A program made the position numbers and the translations under genes. Below are positions 15,501 to 25,000 of a stretch of 64,000 bases of DNA, in pieces. Below the pieces are notes generated by a model. It saw only the letters and a list, made by a program, of their open reading frames with translations, had not been told where the DNA came from and did no database searches. This DNA is from Carposina sasakii. Lineage: Eukaryota; Arthropoda; Insecta; Lepidoptera; Carposinidae. Each line of letters opens with the position of its first letter. Position 1 is the first letter of the stretch. The stretch lies in assembly GCA_014607495.2 (NCBI GenBank), contig CP053162.1, positions 3,108,469-3,172,468 of the forward strand, in the 5' to 3' direction.

Positions 15501-18155
15501 ATAAGTCGTAAACTATTTTTACACCCCTTCCACGCAATAAGCGACATCTATGCGAGCGGAGCCGCGGGCATCAGCTAGTACATATACAAAACTGTAACTG
15601 ATTTCTGTTTTTGCACGCTAATCTCAGGTTTTCTGAAATATTATGTGATGGGCATCACTTTACATATTGTGTTTTTTTGTTTGTTAGGTATGTAATTAGC
15701 ATCTTACACAAAATATCGAAATTACTAACAGCTTAACATTATCGATTTGTCCTATCGTATTCTCTTTTACAGTCTACCTGCAGGTATGATCTAATAACCC
15801 TAACTAAGTGTAACTAACTAAATTACCTATGCCCGTTAAGGTTCTCCTACTAATTTATTTCTAGGTCAGATTCCGAATAGGAATGTTCAAAATCTCTATT
15901 GGTTAGGAACCTAATATCTATCAAATCTAAACCCCCTTTTGACAGCAACATACACATACATACAGCTGTGTTTCCGAAATGGGGTAGCCAGAACTGCAGG
16001 ATCATAAAGGAGATCGCTCAGCTACGTTTAGCATAGCGAGGACAGAATATTTAAATAATCAGTACAAGTTGCTAGCTTAATCAACTGATATGCCCGAGGT
16101 CGATATTTACGGAAAGACATGCAATTGATATATTCTAGTGAAGCTCCGCATCAGCACAGGACTGCAAAATCAAACTTAGTACTGACTGCTAAATCAAACT
16201 ACTCGCTGGCCATAATTACATTCTTGCTACTTAGTATATTGGAAGATATCTGCTTGATATTACAGTGTAAATTAACCTAATCAATTAATTAATATTTGCG
16301 GTGAATATTGGATTTGAAGAAATATGGGATAGGTAGTAGGTATATGGGTAAAATTTAATTATTTTAGGTATTACGATGGTCTTAATAATAATGCGAGATT
16401 TTCTCTACATTTATCCAAATTTGATTCGGTCCTGTGGTGATGAGGGGCTACAGGGCACTAAAATACATCAGTTGCTTCTCCTACATCTGTCAACGCTATG
16501 CTAAACGTGGCTGTGGGATCTCCTTTATGATGCTGCAGTTCTGGCTACCCCATTTCGGGAACACATCCGCGTGCATACCTATATACATATACAGAGTGCT
16601 TTTTCGTTGCCACCCTTAACGAAGGGTACGTACTCTATACATCGAATAAAGTAGCTAAGTTTATGAAAAAAAATATGCTGGGAAACGATGTTCGGGCGAA
16701 ATTTATAGTGTCCAGTGTATGCTACTTTTCTCATAGAGATATTAATTATTTCTTGTGAAAAAATCTTGCTACGCGCGTCTATGTGCATTTATGCAGAAAA
16801 ACGCAGTCTATTTACTCAACTTTGGACCCTAATATCTTGGGAACCAGACATTTCCCAGGTATGCTTCCATGGAGACAAATGATCGTGATGATGAGGAGAT
16901 TCCGTAGTTTTCATGAACGTTGACTACCAAAAATCACCTGTATGTATGTGTGAAATTCGGTAAAGGAATTCCTACACCTTCCGCTTTCATCGTCGTCGCC
17001 GCACTATAGGCTATTCCCGTATAGTCTATCTACGTAAACTTCGTATCATCCTACCATAGCTTACAGCAACAGTCTTACTATAATGGTGTAAGGTGTATTA
17101 TCGCATGTTTTTGGTGCTTTCAGTGAAGTTTTCAGCGTCTCTCATGTGTGTTACTAATGAGCACGTAAATAGTTCTACGAATGGGGCTTCCTTAATGACT
17201 GTTTCAGTTCTGAGATTATGACGGTATTCTGTAGATTAACTATTAGATTGTATCAAGAAACTACTTACAACTTTTTTATTTTCCTACCTAAGGTGTGTTT
17301 GAGCAAATTAATCTCTACCGAAGATATTTTTTTTTACTTTACAACACCTTTAACTAGTCCCACACTAAGCTCCCTAAGGCCTTGTATCGTGGGTCACTGA
17401 CCAACGGTATATAAATATAGACACATTCATGACTCGAAAACAAATTTGATATTCATCATATCAATGTTGCTCCTATCGGGATTTGAACCTAGGACCTATA
17501 GCGTTGCAGGCAGGATTAGTACTACCAGCTACGCCAATCGGGCGTCAAAAAATTGACAAAAAGATTGGCCTGCAGATCTGGTTTTTTCATAACTGTACTG
17601 CCACTACAGTGAGTTGTCTGATCCAAGTCAGCGGAGGGAGTTTTACTTGGTGGTGGGCATTGTGAATACCTCTTACCGAGCAGAGCAAATAGAGAGCCCC
17701 CCAACAATAGTAGGTACCTATATCAGAAGCAAAAGCATTTATCAATCCACCCTGAAAGAATCAGAAGACGTTCGAATGGTTTATCTCTATTAGATACTTG
17801 AAACTGTTACTTATTATTCAGTGAAGTGACCCTTCGAAAACACCCTGAACCTAATTGTAATTTAAAAAAAGTTTTAGTTCTGTATATGTTCTGTATCTGA
17901 CCCCACTGAACGTGGCTGTAAAGATCACCTTTTATTTTGATTCTGGCTTCCCCATTTGTGGAACAGAGTCGTGTGTATAGGTACTGTGGAGGCCCTCTGC
18001 CCCATCTAGGGGACACAGGAACATAAGTCAAGTCAAGTATCGTATGTATGTATATTTCTATGTTTTCATTTACCTTCGTCCATGGTCAGACAGTGGGATA
18101 TGACCACGAGGGTCAGCAGCCCCGCCGCGCGCCCCCACACGGCTGATGCAGCCAT
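442..18155 (-). CDS. Tsp: Thrombospondin/COMP-like extracellular matrix protein, 5' part (spliced, continues off left edge)
   Basis: Twelve coding exons are supported on the minus strand: 18074-18155, 10193-10363, 9447-9643, 8487-8793, 8059-8235, 6894-7010, 5643-5759, 4924-5043, 3908-4096, 3008-3127, 1788-1907, 442-550. Every junction has a GT donor and AG acceptor, and all phases agree; they give about 608 codons. Domain order is signal peptide (1-25), thrombospondin N-terminal domain (28-150), acidic Asp/Glu linker (151-252), coiled coil with Cys-Cys (253-311), then about eight EGF-like modules (312-608), the last starting with the calcium-binding EGF motif DMDEC. That order matches pentameric thrombospondins, secreted matrix proteins that in insects act at muscle-tendon junctions as integrin ligands. 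The type 3 repeats and C-terminal lectin-like domain expected of the family must lie left of position 1. The family call is strong; ortholog identity is inferred. Confidence 0.9.
551..1787. other. Thrombospondin intron with a G+C-rich repeat fragment
   Basis: Positions about 640-905 are strikingly G+C rich (CCCGTGCCCGGG, CTGGCCGGGGGGACGCGGGCC) against an AT-rich background and look like a fragment of a mobile element, type unknown. Around 1310-1645 there is CCAGGACA and its inverted relatives, ending GGTTGGCAACCCT, which looks like the edge of a small inverted-repeat element. No exon was found. Confidence 0.45.
1788..3127 (-). CDS. Tsp: Tandem duplicated EGF-like exons of thrombospondin
   Basis: Exons 3008-3127 and 1788-1907 are each exactly 120 bp and phase 1-1, and encode near-copies of one EGF-like unit: a CRHTCETRRPCGERRC type start and a CEGCPRGYEWNG end. 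The same variant unit forms the second half of exon 3908-4096, so there are three in a row. Intron DNA near 2105-2200 and 3207-3310 is also similar (shared TTAGATCTTTCAAACTAGGG), but that piece resembles a dispersed repeat, so it does not by itself prove one duplicated block. Confidence 0.85.
1908..3007. other. Thrombospondin intron between the duplicated EGF exons
   Basis: AT-rich. At 2105-2250 it carries the dispersed lepidopteran segment with GGGAACGGATTTTGATGC and AATAGATAGAG that recurs at 3207-3310, 12750-12850 and 27970-28090. The rest shows no coding potential or structure I can name. Confidence 0.45.
3128..3907. repeat. Thrombospondin intron with two dispersed repeat fragments
   Basis: At 3320-3500 it holds the CCGCCCCGGCTTCGCA / GCGAGCGAAGCC type repeat with GTTTGTTTGTTTGTTACC. 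At about 3745-3865 it holds a fragment of the 'CCTGATTTCGGAACAAACAT ... CGGTGAAACGCAC' family (see 20140-20255, 57040-57225). Both are multi-copy within the window. Confidence 0.6.
3908..7010 (-). CDS. Tsp: Thrombospondin EGF-like exons (first group)
   Basis: Exons 6894-7010, 5643-5759, 4924-5043 and 3908-4096 are all symmetric phase 1-1. Each carries one EGF-like unit of about 39 residues with the Cys pattern seen in TSP EGF modules (for example CSACPEGMEGDGKRC, CGACPSGYHGNGEEC). The last one is longer, 63 codons, holding a standard unit plus the first copy of a variant unit that starts HVCDTHRPCGERRC and ends CPRGYEW. The symmetric phase would permit exon skipping or duplication without a frameshift. 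Confidence 0.85.
4363..4735 (-). mobile_element. Small inverted-repeat element, family A copy 1
   Basis: About 370 bp, bounded by ACAGGATGATTTTTGG on the left and the complement of ACAGGATGTTTTTTCG on the right. It is the opposite orientation of five other copies in the window (16590, 18935, 27193, 28966, 39524). It contains no transposase. The short similar ends and uniform size suggest a MITE. Confidence 0.75.
5440..5571. repeat. Double hairpin in a thrombospondin intron
   Basis: GGTAGAACAAGGGCACAATTG (5507-5527) is repeated perfectly as its reverse complement at 5545-5565 with a 17-base spacer. A looser pair flanks it on the left (about 5442-5506), and the outer ends ACCTTTGGTAGAACA / TGTTCTACCAAAGGT also pair. 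It lies about 70 bp from an EGF exon. Confidence 0.8.
5860..6015 (-). repeat. Fragment of an RTE/SINE-type repeat (CAGTCCACTGCTGGAC family)
   Basis: It contains CAGTCCACTGCTGGAC and the Pro-rich-looking TTTTGCCCATAGTCACCACG. The same family in the other orientation ends in TGATGATGATGATG at 35635, the usual tail of lepidopteran RTE-type 3' ends. Other copies lie at 31210-31370, 35400-35640 and 45840-46020. Confidence 0.65.
6200..6640. other. Thrombospondin intron, inverted repeat and microsatellite
   Basis: GTGCCACAAGGTGCCACTTCTGACCAATTTCGA (partly quoted here as GTGCCACTTCTGACC) near 6346-6370 reappears inverted near 6534-6552 (GGTCAGAAGTGGCAC), so this is a foldback of about 200 bp. A TATG microsatellite follows at 6612-6633. 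Confidence 0.55.
7108..7283. repeat. Inverted-repeat element, diverged copy (related to 24762-24908)
   Basis: Shares the core ATGCGTCGCGTATTATCGG and GTCGCGTAACG with the element at 24762-24908. The ends here are degraded relatives of GGGTCGG...CCGACCC. It lies in a thrombospondin intron; no coding function. Confidence 0.6.
7284..8058. other. Thrombospondin intron, no recognised content
   Basis: Mostly low-complexity AT-rich DNA with short spurious open frames. I see neither splice-flanked coding sequence nor a repeat shared with the rest of the window. Confidence 0.4.
8059..8793 (-). CDS. Tsp: Thrombospondin acidic linker and coiled-coil (oligomerisation) exons
   Basis: Exon 8487-8793 begins after the acceptor TTTTTTCCATCCACAG. 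It encodes a hydrophilic Glu/Asp-rich linker of 102 residues with few hydrophobics. Exon 8059-8235 encodes heptads such as EVIRQLQLLRQTIEQLRREV, ending in an adjacent Cys-Cys pair (LRQCCHK). In thrombospondins of the COMP group such a coiled coil with a Cys pair makes a disulphide-linked pentamer. A Pro-rich stretch and a pair of Cys lead into the EGF region. The linker would not be called on its own; phase and position support it. Confidence 0.8.
9447..10363 (-). CDS. Tsp: Thrombospondin N-terminal domain exons
   Basis: Exons 10193-10363 and 9447-9643 flank an intron of about 550 bp. They encode beta-strand-rich sequence including EVAILVRGPHAKG, LTLFYNRRSN, GTLILVTSPNRVKLYVGCRS and a following LHWHDM. 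The segment in which the polypeptide computes and displays its KLYV-GC strand is characteristic of the laminin-G-like TSP N-terminal domain. Phases are 1 to 1 to 0. The second exon ends AAATTG/GTATGA, and its next in-phase acceptor is at 8793. Confidence 0.85.
13648..14035. repeat. Imperfect 16-bp tandem array split by another repeat
   Basis: At least seven degenerate units of the form GTGYACTTCTAWAG with two or three linker bases occur at 13648-13795 and 13981-14035. The interruption (about 13805-13975) is a reverse-strand fragment of the repeat seen at 31925-32075, recognisable by CCGCCGCTTTTCGGGCAC and CACCCACTTTTCACCAG. Confidence 0.6.
14695..14910. repeat. Foldback repeat with GTCCCCAGTGGGGAC ends
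   Basis: GTCCCCACTGGGGACGA near 14701 and GTCCCCAGTGGGGACGA near 14874 are self-complementary ends, with AAAAAGTTTCGT and ACGAAACTTTTTTTT pairing inside them. About 200 bp, no ORF; consistent with a MITE-like hairpin. Confidence 0.55.
16590..16942 (+). mobile_element. Small inverted-repeat element, family A copy 2
   Basis: Starts ACAGAGTGCTTTTTCGTTGC and ends CCAAAAATCACCTGTA. The internal TTCCCAGGTATGCTTCCATG and GTGCATTTATGCAGAAAAACG match the other family members closely. It lies in the thrombospondin first intron. Confidence 0.75.
17354..17549 (-). mobile_element. tRNA-derived SINE, copy 1
   Basis: On the minus strand the head contains a tRNA-like B box, diverged here (GGTTCAAATCCC), preceded by CGCCCGATTGGCGTAGCTGG, an A-box-like segment. 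The body has GTCATGAATGTG and the CCCACGATACAAGG type tail shared with 19440-19852 and 35128-35346. A pol III-driven lepidopteran SINE is the best reading. Confidence 0.7.
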
Positions 18156-18158
18156 GTT
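18074..18158 (-). CDS. Tsp: Thrombospondin first coding exon (signal peptide)
   Basis: The acceptor is ATTGCAG, followed by AAC and then the ATG at 18155. The 27 codons have a short Ala/Arg-rich start, a Leu/Val-rich core (GLLTLVVISHC) and a likely cleavage site after the Cys-Leu region, as expected for a secreted protein. The donor is GAAG/GTAAAT in phase 1. It joins in frame to the exon at 10193-10363 across an intron of about 7.7 kb. Confidence 0.85.
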
Positions 18159-18554
18159 CTGCAATATTAAACAAACTTACGGACAATTGCTACTTATAAT
18201 ATTATGGATATTTGTTTTCATACATTTTTTTATGGGAATCAAATAATATAAATAAATAAATATTCACTCATAGATTGAACTGCGAAGTTCTTATTTCATA
18301 TTTTTAAGTATCACTATCATTTAGCGGACTTTTATGACCTAAATAAATGCTATTTAATAATTAAATGCTATTTTTTATCAACTATCCTTATCTGGCGGAA
18401 AGCAAGCATTGCCAAAATGTTACATCCGAACATTAATCTAAATAACTTCAGATAAACTTGCCTACTTAATTTTATTAAATAATTTAGTTTAAAATATTTA
18501 TTTCTATGCCTAATAATTGTATAAAAGTAAAATTTAATTATAACTTTTATTTAC

Positions 18555-18720
18555 CTTGCTTTTTCTTCGAAACTCTACCGCACTTCTATTTTCCCGCCTA
18601 AAATGTTTGAACGCTTTATAATTTGAACTTTTTATAATCTGTTGTGGCAAGCTCAACGCGCGTGCGCGAGCTGCATTCCCGCTTCTGAACTGAACTTAAA
18701 CTAAACAAAGTGGCTGGAAA
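18555..18720 (-). promoter_or_regulatory. Probable 5' noncoding exon and promoter side of the thrombospondin gene
   Basis: On the minus strand the sequence AGAAAAAGCAAG is followed by GTAAAT, a good donor with its exon edge at 18555. It lies about 400 bp upstream of an AG acceptor that sits three bases before the initiator ATG. This is the layout of a noncoding first exon spliced to a signal-peptide exon. The upstream limit near 18720 is a guess; I saw no clear TATA box. The short G+C-rich CGCGCG stretch near 18655-18665 is unusual for this AT-rich region. Confidence 0.5.
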
Positions 18721-18934
18721 TGGTTCGTAGTCCGTTAAAATGTATGTAAAAAAGGCAGCATTTTTAATCACTTGTACTCATACTTTAAAGCGCTTATTTG
18801 ACATCTGGTAAAATGATCTCGTCTGGTTATGTAGCTATTAAAAATTATTTAACGTACCTACCTATCTAGGCATAAATAGGTAGCTACCTACTTACTGCCG
18901 AAAGACTGACCCAGACTGACCTATTAGGTAGCTA

Positions 18935-19319
18935 TACAGGATGTTTTTTTGTGGCCACCTTTAACGAAGGTTACGTATTCTATACATGAAATAAAGTAAT
19001 TTTATGCCAAAAAAAATGCTGGGAAAAAAAAAAATATTTGAAAATTTTTTAAAATTCCTTGATCGTGCGAAATTTATAGTGTCTAGTGTTTATGTTAGTT
19101 TTTTTATAGACAGATATTAATTATTTTACGTGAAAAAATCCTGCTACGCGCGTCTATGTGCATTTATGCAGAAAAACGCAGTCTATTTACTCAACTTTGG
19201 GCCCTAATATTTTGGAAACCAGACACTTCCCAGGTATGCTTCCATGGAGAAAAATGAGCGTGATGATGAGGAGATTCCGTAGTTTTCGGGAACGTTGACG
19301 ACCAAAAATCACCCTGTAT
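18935..19319 (+). mobile_element. Small inverted-repeat element, family A copy 3
   Basis: Bounded by TATACAGGATGTTTTTTTG and CCAAAAATCACCCTGTAT, about 385 bp. It lies between the thrombospondin and Caspar genes. A 21-bp tandem array begins 30 bp after its right end. Confidence 0.75.
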
Positions 19320-19348
19320 TGTAGTGTAAGAAAAAATGTATAGGTATT

Positions 19349-19424
19349 GTGCTAATGCGGAGTTCTCCTGTGCTAATGCGGAGTTCTCCTGTGCTAATGC
19401 GGAGTTCTCCTGTGCTAATGCGGG
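19349..19424. repeat. 21-bp tandem repeat, 3.6 copies
   Basis: The unit GTGCTAATGCGGAGTTCTCC plus T is repeated three times with no mismatch, followed by a partial fourth copy. Read on the minus strand it gives a repeated ALAQENS peptide, which I take as an accident of the 21-bp period rather than a gene. Confidence 0.9.
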
Positions 19425-19439
19425 ACTCAACTAACACAT

Positions 19440-19852
19440 TGACATTGACATAGTCTCACACTAAGATCCCAAAGGTCTTGTGTTGTGGGTACTAAGCAAT
19501 CTATACTATAATATTATAAAGCTGAAGAGTTTGTTTGTTTGTTTGTTTGTTTGAACGCGCTAATCTCAGGAACTACTGGTCTGATTTGAAAAATTCTTTC
19601 AGTGTAAGATAGCCCGTTTATCGATGAAGTCTATAGGGTATATAGCAATCCGCCCCGGCTTCGCACGGGTGCAATGCCCCCTTTCGCGGACGAAGTCGTG
19701 GGCGACCGCTAGTGGTATATAAATACACATACATAGATAAGTACATAAACATCCATGACTCGGAAACAAACATCGATATTCATCACATCAATGTTTGCAC
19801 CTACTGGGATTCGAACCCAGGACCTACACCAATCGGTCGTCGTCACTACCTC
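19440..19852 (-). mobile_element. tRNA-derived SINE, copy 2, interrupted by another repeat
   Basis: Head with B box GGGTTCGAATCCC on the minus strand near 19809-19821, body GTCATGGATGTTTATG, tail TAGTGTGAGACTATGTC. Positions about 19502-19712 are a different repeat (ATATTATAAAGCTGAAGAG ... CCGCCCCGGCTTCGCACGG) sitting inside the SINE body, so that repeat arrived later. Confidence 0.7.
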
Positions 19853-20139
19853 AACTGCATCTCTTTCCGTGCATGTCGTAAGAAGCATGTTGCTGATCGT
19901 TAACGTCCCAAGAATGTCCACATGCTTATGCCAAACGTGGCTGTAGAAGATCTCCTTCGTGATCCTGCAGTTCTGGCTACAATAGTTTGGGAATGCACCT
20001 GTGTGTAGGTAGGTACGATACCTAAGTACATGTACGGTTTCAGGGAAAACCTATACGTATATGTAATAGGTACTTATATAAAATATGACTGAATTCTGAG
20101 GAATAATCACTATAATCACACAAATTAGTTTCGTCTTCA

Positions 20140-20255
20140 GTTTCTATGCCTGATTTCGGAACTAACATTTAATGTATGCAGTTAAACAGAAAATGTGGTG
20201 ATACACATAGTAACTAGCGCCATCATCCATCGGAATTGTACGGTGAAACGCACAT
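20140..20255. repeat. Dispersed repeat (TGATTTCGGAACTAACAT ... GTGAAACGCAC family)
   Basis: This short multi-copy segment also appears at about 3745-3865, 25130-25200, 42000-42085, 55375-55510 and 57040-57225. Copies share CCTATGCCTGATTTCGGAAC, CAGTGACATAGA and GAACTATACGGTGAAACGCAC. No ORF and no clear ends. Confidence 0.6.
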
Positions 20256-20404
20256 TTTCACGTGTCGGCACCGTAAACACTGTCGTTATGCATTCGTACG
20301 GCCGCTATATACCAGCACCGATTTCCTAGAAAAATCTTTATATAGATACGATATATTTTATCATCATTTATGTTTTTCATTAAAATCAAAGAATATACTT
20401 AAGC

Positions 20405-21000
20405 CTAGTTCGGACTAGGCTAGTAATTAGTAGAGTAGCGAGTAATTTAGTGGCTAAATGTGTGCGAACCCCAAAAAATTAGTGAAGTAGTTTAGTGAAT
20501 GATTAAGTCGAGTCGATCCATTTTACTCTATTTTTATCGGGCGAGTAGCGCCTCCCACCACGCGTCCGTGTTCACTGGTTCACCGACTAAATAAATGCGA
20601 ACTTGTCGATTTAGTCAAGTTTATTACTTTCCACAAAAACTCACACAACTTTCGGACATTCTCAAACTATTGAAGTATTTGGGTATTATTTGGGTTATTT
20701 TTATGCTAATTCTTTCAGAAGAGTAAGTAGCTCCTAGTTTATCTCTTCTATAGATCCATTTTCGTACCCATAGCTACGTTTTATTAATCACACAAATTTC
20801 CTCATCCACCTCTTCTAAAATAGCCGTTACGATTAGCTTAAACAATTTATTCACTTTATTACGTTCAGCCTGTTCACCTTGCAAGACACCACACTTGTGT
20901 ACTGTACTCGACCGTAATGCGAACGATTTCTGGCCAGTAGCGAGTAGTTTAGCAACTAAATTACTCGCTGCTGGACTAAAATACTAGCCTAGTCCGAACA
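20405..21000. mobile_element. MITE-like element with TTCGGACTAGGCTAGTA ends
   Basis: TTCGGACTAGGCTAGTA near 20409 reappears as its reverse complement near 20983-20999, giving an element of about 590 bp with no transposase. Inside, GAGTAATTTAGT and TAGCGAGTA also repeat in inverted form near the ends. It occupies the space between thrombospondin and Caspar. Confidence 0.65.
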
Positions 21001-21130
21001 AGTTTTTTTTTTGTTTAGTTTATCCCGAAGGAAAGGCAAGGGGTTAGTCCGAACAAGGCTTTACTCTCTTATTTTTTATTTAAATTAGTTTATCCCTAAG
21101 GAAAGGCAAGGGGAACTAAGCCCATACAGT
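21001..21130. repeat. Two retroposon 3' ends with poly-T (reverse orientation)
   Basis: TTTAGTTTATCCCGAAGGAA then AGGCAAGGGG appears twice, each after a T-rich run (21003-21045 and 21075-21115). The same 3' end with A/T tail occurs at 49375-49395, 49625-49670 and 50055-50110. This is the minus-strand view of a retroposon ending in poly-A. Confidence 0.6.
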
Positions 21131-21543
21131 TTTTCCCGCCGAATCTAAAATACGCGCTATTTTGTCAATTTTTCATGTGCCCATAGATAGTTATATATGA
21201 ACTCTTTGACTATAGCCTTCTTTTCTATGAACTCAATTCGTATTACATTATGTCGAAATCAGAAAATGCATTATTGTGTGCATAACTAGGTTTTAGACTG
21301 ATATTTGTAAATGTGGAAAGAATGTAAACTACTAATATTGTATAATTTCTTAGATTAAATAATAGTGTCCCAGTATGATGGCCCAAAATAAACTAAGCTG
21401 AGCTTAGTTTCTAAAGTTAATGAATGGACAACTTTAAAAAATTTACAACAAAAGTAAAAAATTGTCTATGGAACAGTCAGTTTGAGTGATTTGTCTGCAA
21501 TCGTAAATGTCCAGCAGTATTTTTCAAGCTCAATATTTAAAGA

Positions 21544-22089
21544 ATGGCTGAGAATCGAGAAGAAATTCTTGCAAATTTTCAGGTATCTAGTCTGTTTTAT
21601 TAAATAGGTATCAAATATATCAAAGTACTTAACTTAATTTTCATGTTGTAAAGGTTATGTGGTGAACAACAACAGTGACTATGAATTCTTCTTTATCTCT
21701 TTGTGCTTGAACTTTTTCAGTAATTTCCTTCGAATACATGGATATTGTGTACTAATTGTTTATTTATATTTGTATAGTTACATCATAGTTATCCTCTTTA
21801 CCATGACCATTGTTTTTAATGTCTAATTAATTTATCTATTCTTTGTGTCCAGCAAATACGTAGTTCAGACCAAGTTTCTGCATTACAAGGTTATTGTTGT
21901 TGCGTTTATAATATCCCTCACCAGCATACTATTACATAGATGTCATTTGATCATGATATCTTTGTCTTAATATAATAGGTTAGTTAGTTTTTGTTAATCA
22001 TAAATTTGTGTCTACTCCAGGGAATAACTGCTATAGAAGATGTAGCAGAAGCAATATATCATTTAGAAGAATCAAACTGGGACCTACTA
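21544..22089 (+). CDS. casp: Caspar UBA domain exons
   Basis: Exon 1 (13 codons, MAENREEILANFQ) and exon 2 (23 codons, ITAIEDVAEAIYHLEESNW then DLL) form a three-helix UBA domain with the expected acidic start and a final W-D-L. The initiator ATG is followed at once by the family's N-terminus, so this start is secure. Exon 1 is short and exon 2 starts with a TCCAG acceptor. Confidence 0.93.
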
Positions 22090-25000
22090 GTAAGTAACAA
22101 CTTCATTAAAAACTAAATTTTTCAATAAAAGGAATTGTAAATTTTTGTTGAACTGCATTTTTAATATTATGTACAGTGGAAACTTGCAATGCACCTATAA
22201 ATTAACTATGCGGATTTCCAACTCATGACTGCTATTAAATAACTCTAAATCTGAAATCAAATTCATGGACATGGACTTCTTTATCTCAATAGGATTCTTT
22301 AAAAACAAACAATGTATTTTATTAATGAGTAATCTTAAAATTGATTTTGAGAATGTTGAGATGGATGTGTGGAGTTATAAGAATCGATAAAATAAGAAAT
22401 GAGTATATAAGAGGAAGTTTAAAAGTTGTGCCTATCACAAACAGGTTACAAAGTAACCGTTTGTCTTGGTACGGGAATATAATTATATATTTTACAGAGA
22501 GCACTGTGCATGAGTGTGGATGGATATAAAGGAAGAGGTAGACCAAAGAAGTGTTGGATAGACTGTGTGATATGAGTGATATGGGATATGCGTGTACTGG
22601 GAGTGAGCAATGAGATGACGGATAATAGGGATGAATGGAAGAAAAGAACATATTGCGTCAACCCCAAATAAATGGGAACAGGGCAGGAAGATGATGATGA
22701 GTATTCTTAAAATATTATTAGGTACTTATCTACTATTAGGTGCACATTTTGTTTTGTTCACATATTTTAATAATATAAATTATCACTGATACAAATGTAA
22801 TTAACACTACAAGTGCCCAAATGACAGTCTCTTGATTGATTAGTAACCCCTTCACTAAAATATTAAATAGTTAAAAAATATTTATCACTGTGATTGTATT
22901 TTTTCTTCCAGTCTGCAATAAACCGGGTTATGCCCCAAGATGGAACCAGCTCAGCCACTCAAAATAATGAAACACATGACGTTGAGATGATAGATGATGA
23001 TATATCTGTGATAACTCCAAAAACACACCCACCTGGTAAGTTTTACAAAAACACACCCACCTGGTAAGTTTGAAGACCACTTGTTTTTGTCACCTTTAGT
23101 TTGTCAATGTGATGCAACAAAATGACATTATTATATTATTTACCTACTAGTAACTTTGTCCACATGGACTACAGAATAATGCTAATTGGTTTCATCTTTC
23201 ACAATGATGACCTTCCATACAAACTTTCATTCCTCATTATATCCTCCTTAAGTTAAAATTTTTACAAACTTTAAATGTTGTATCTATTTATGTCTACTAA
23301 AAGCCAAAATAAAAAGATTGTTTCAAACTTCCTGCTTGAAAAATTATGTAGTTTCCATACAAACTGTCATCCCCTATTTCTACCCCTTACAACTCTTATA
23401 TTGTGTTAAAAAAGTAGCCTATAGATGTCATTTCTCATGCTCTATACCACCTGTATGATGTAATTTTATTTGAATCAGCACCGGTATGATGAATTTGGTG
23501 AGAGCGAGATGTCTCACTTTTAAATGTCAAATCCACAGAGCTAGCTAGGGCAAGTGTTTCTACTTGGTGTGTAAAAAGGGATTGCAAACCACTTCTAGCA
23601 GCCCTAATTCCTTCAGTTCGGCTTGAGAATGAGTGTCTATTCTAATTCTTAAGTCTATTTTTAGATGCAAAGTACATACACTTCTAGTTATTAATAGTTC
23701 TGCAAATCTGACGTTTAAAAGTGAGACATCTTGCTCTCACCGAATTCATCACACCGGTGCTGTTCAAAAGTTTTAGTATAAAGGAATAGGTGCAATAACT
23801 GCTTGTTTTTTGTGTGTGCATAAAACCTAACAATCATTTAGTAAACAATAGAAGCTAATTTTGTAAACATAGCTTTGCATAGAACTGGTTGAGTTAAAAA
23901 TTGGCAGTTTGCCTGAATTTGTTTTTAGGGAGTTTCTTTTTACTTCTAATCTGGTAAACTTACACAGTTATAGCTTTATCTAGCTCTTCTCTTGTTATAA
24001 TTTACATAATAGTGTTATGTATATTTCTTTCTAATATGCACATTGACCCCGATACTAATAAACATACAGTAGAGATGTAACTATACTCTGAGCCTTCTGA
24101 AAAAAAGAGATATTGTGATAAATTCACTTCAACATAAACATTAAATTAGTTATGTCTGTTCCTGTCCATTCTTATCGTGCAGTGACAGAAAGGGACAGGT
24201 AACAGGTAGATATTCTGAGGTCCATATTTTAAGTTTATGTTCAAGTGTGGTAATCACGATCCATGCTTTGTATCAATATAAATGTATAGTATAGTATTAT
24301 GTATAGTATATAAATGTATAAGTCGTGAATTATCATTATTAGATCCGTTCACTTATCATCTGCAAATAATTAATTTTAAGACCAAACACAAGCTAGACTA
24401 AGATAAGACTTATCTAGGACCGATTTTTTCAATGGTCACATAGTCTATCTAAAGGATAAAGTTGATGCTGTCTTTCTCTTAAACTTCATATAGTAACAGC
24501 AACAGCATTAACCTTATTAATCCTTCCAATAGCCTATCTGACCTTTAGAAAAGTCGGCTCTTAGTCCATTAATTATCTGACTTATTAAACTTTATCCAAC
24601 AGATAGAGAAGACATCAACCATGCCTCCACTTCTTCACCTAAAAACAACAGTTCAACAGACCTAGTAGAGCTCCAAGTACACTGTAACAATAAGATGCAT
24701 GAAATCAAAATGTCGGGAGCAGCGACTGTCAGTAAGTATCTACAGTGTAATCCGATTTACAGGGTCGGTTCATATCTGACGGAACATGCGTCGCGTATTA
24801 TCGGTCGCGTAACGCCAGAACAGACAAAATGTATAGAAAAACACTCGACCGTTCACACTCAACCGATTGAGTCAAGCGTACGTTTGCCGTCAGATATGAG
24901 CCGACCCATACAATAATATCTATTTATTTTTAATCTCTCTCTCTCTCTAACAGATTACATTCATTTAACGAATGAAGAAATAGTAAATAACAGGATGTTG

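Larger units (their letters stand above)
10364..18073. other. Long first intron of thrombospondin, filled with repeats
   Basis: About 7.7 kb without a supported exon. It contains: a retroelement-like 3' end with AGATAGATAGATA (10960-11050); copies of the CTAAACGTGGCTGTGGGATCT / CAGTTCTGGCTACCCCATT repeat (10600-10660, 15960-16045, 16495-16565, 17905-17960); GGATTCCGTAC and GGGTTCCGTACCTCG fragments (12205, 14910); a short tandem array (13648-14035); a GGTCCCCACTGGGGACGA foldback (14695-14900); family A copy 2; and a SINE copy (17354-17549). Long introns near the 5' end often carry enhancers, but no site can be picked out by eye. Confidence 0.6.

Noticed and set aside
19191..19430. Repeated ALAQENS peptide on the minus strand
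   Set aside because: Produced by the 21-bp tandem DNA repeat and the end of a MITE; period divisible by three leaves it open by chance.
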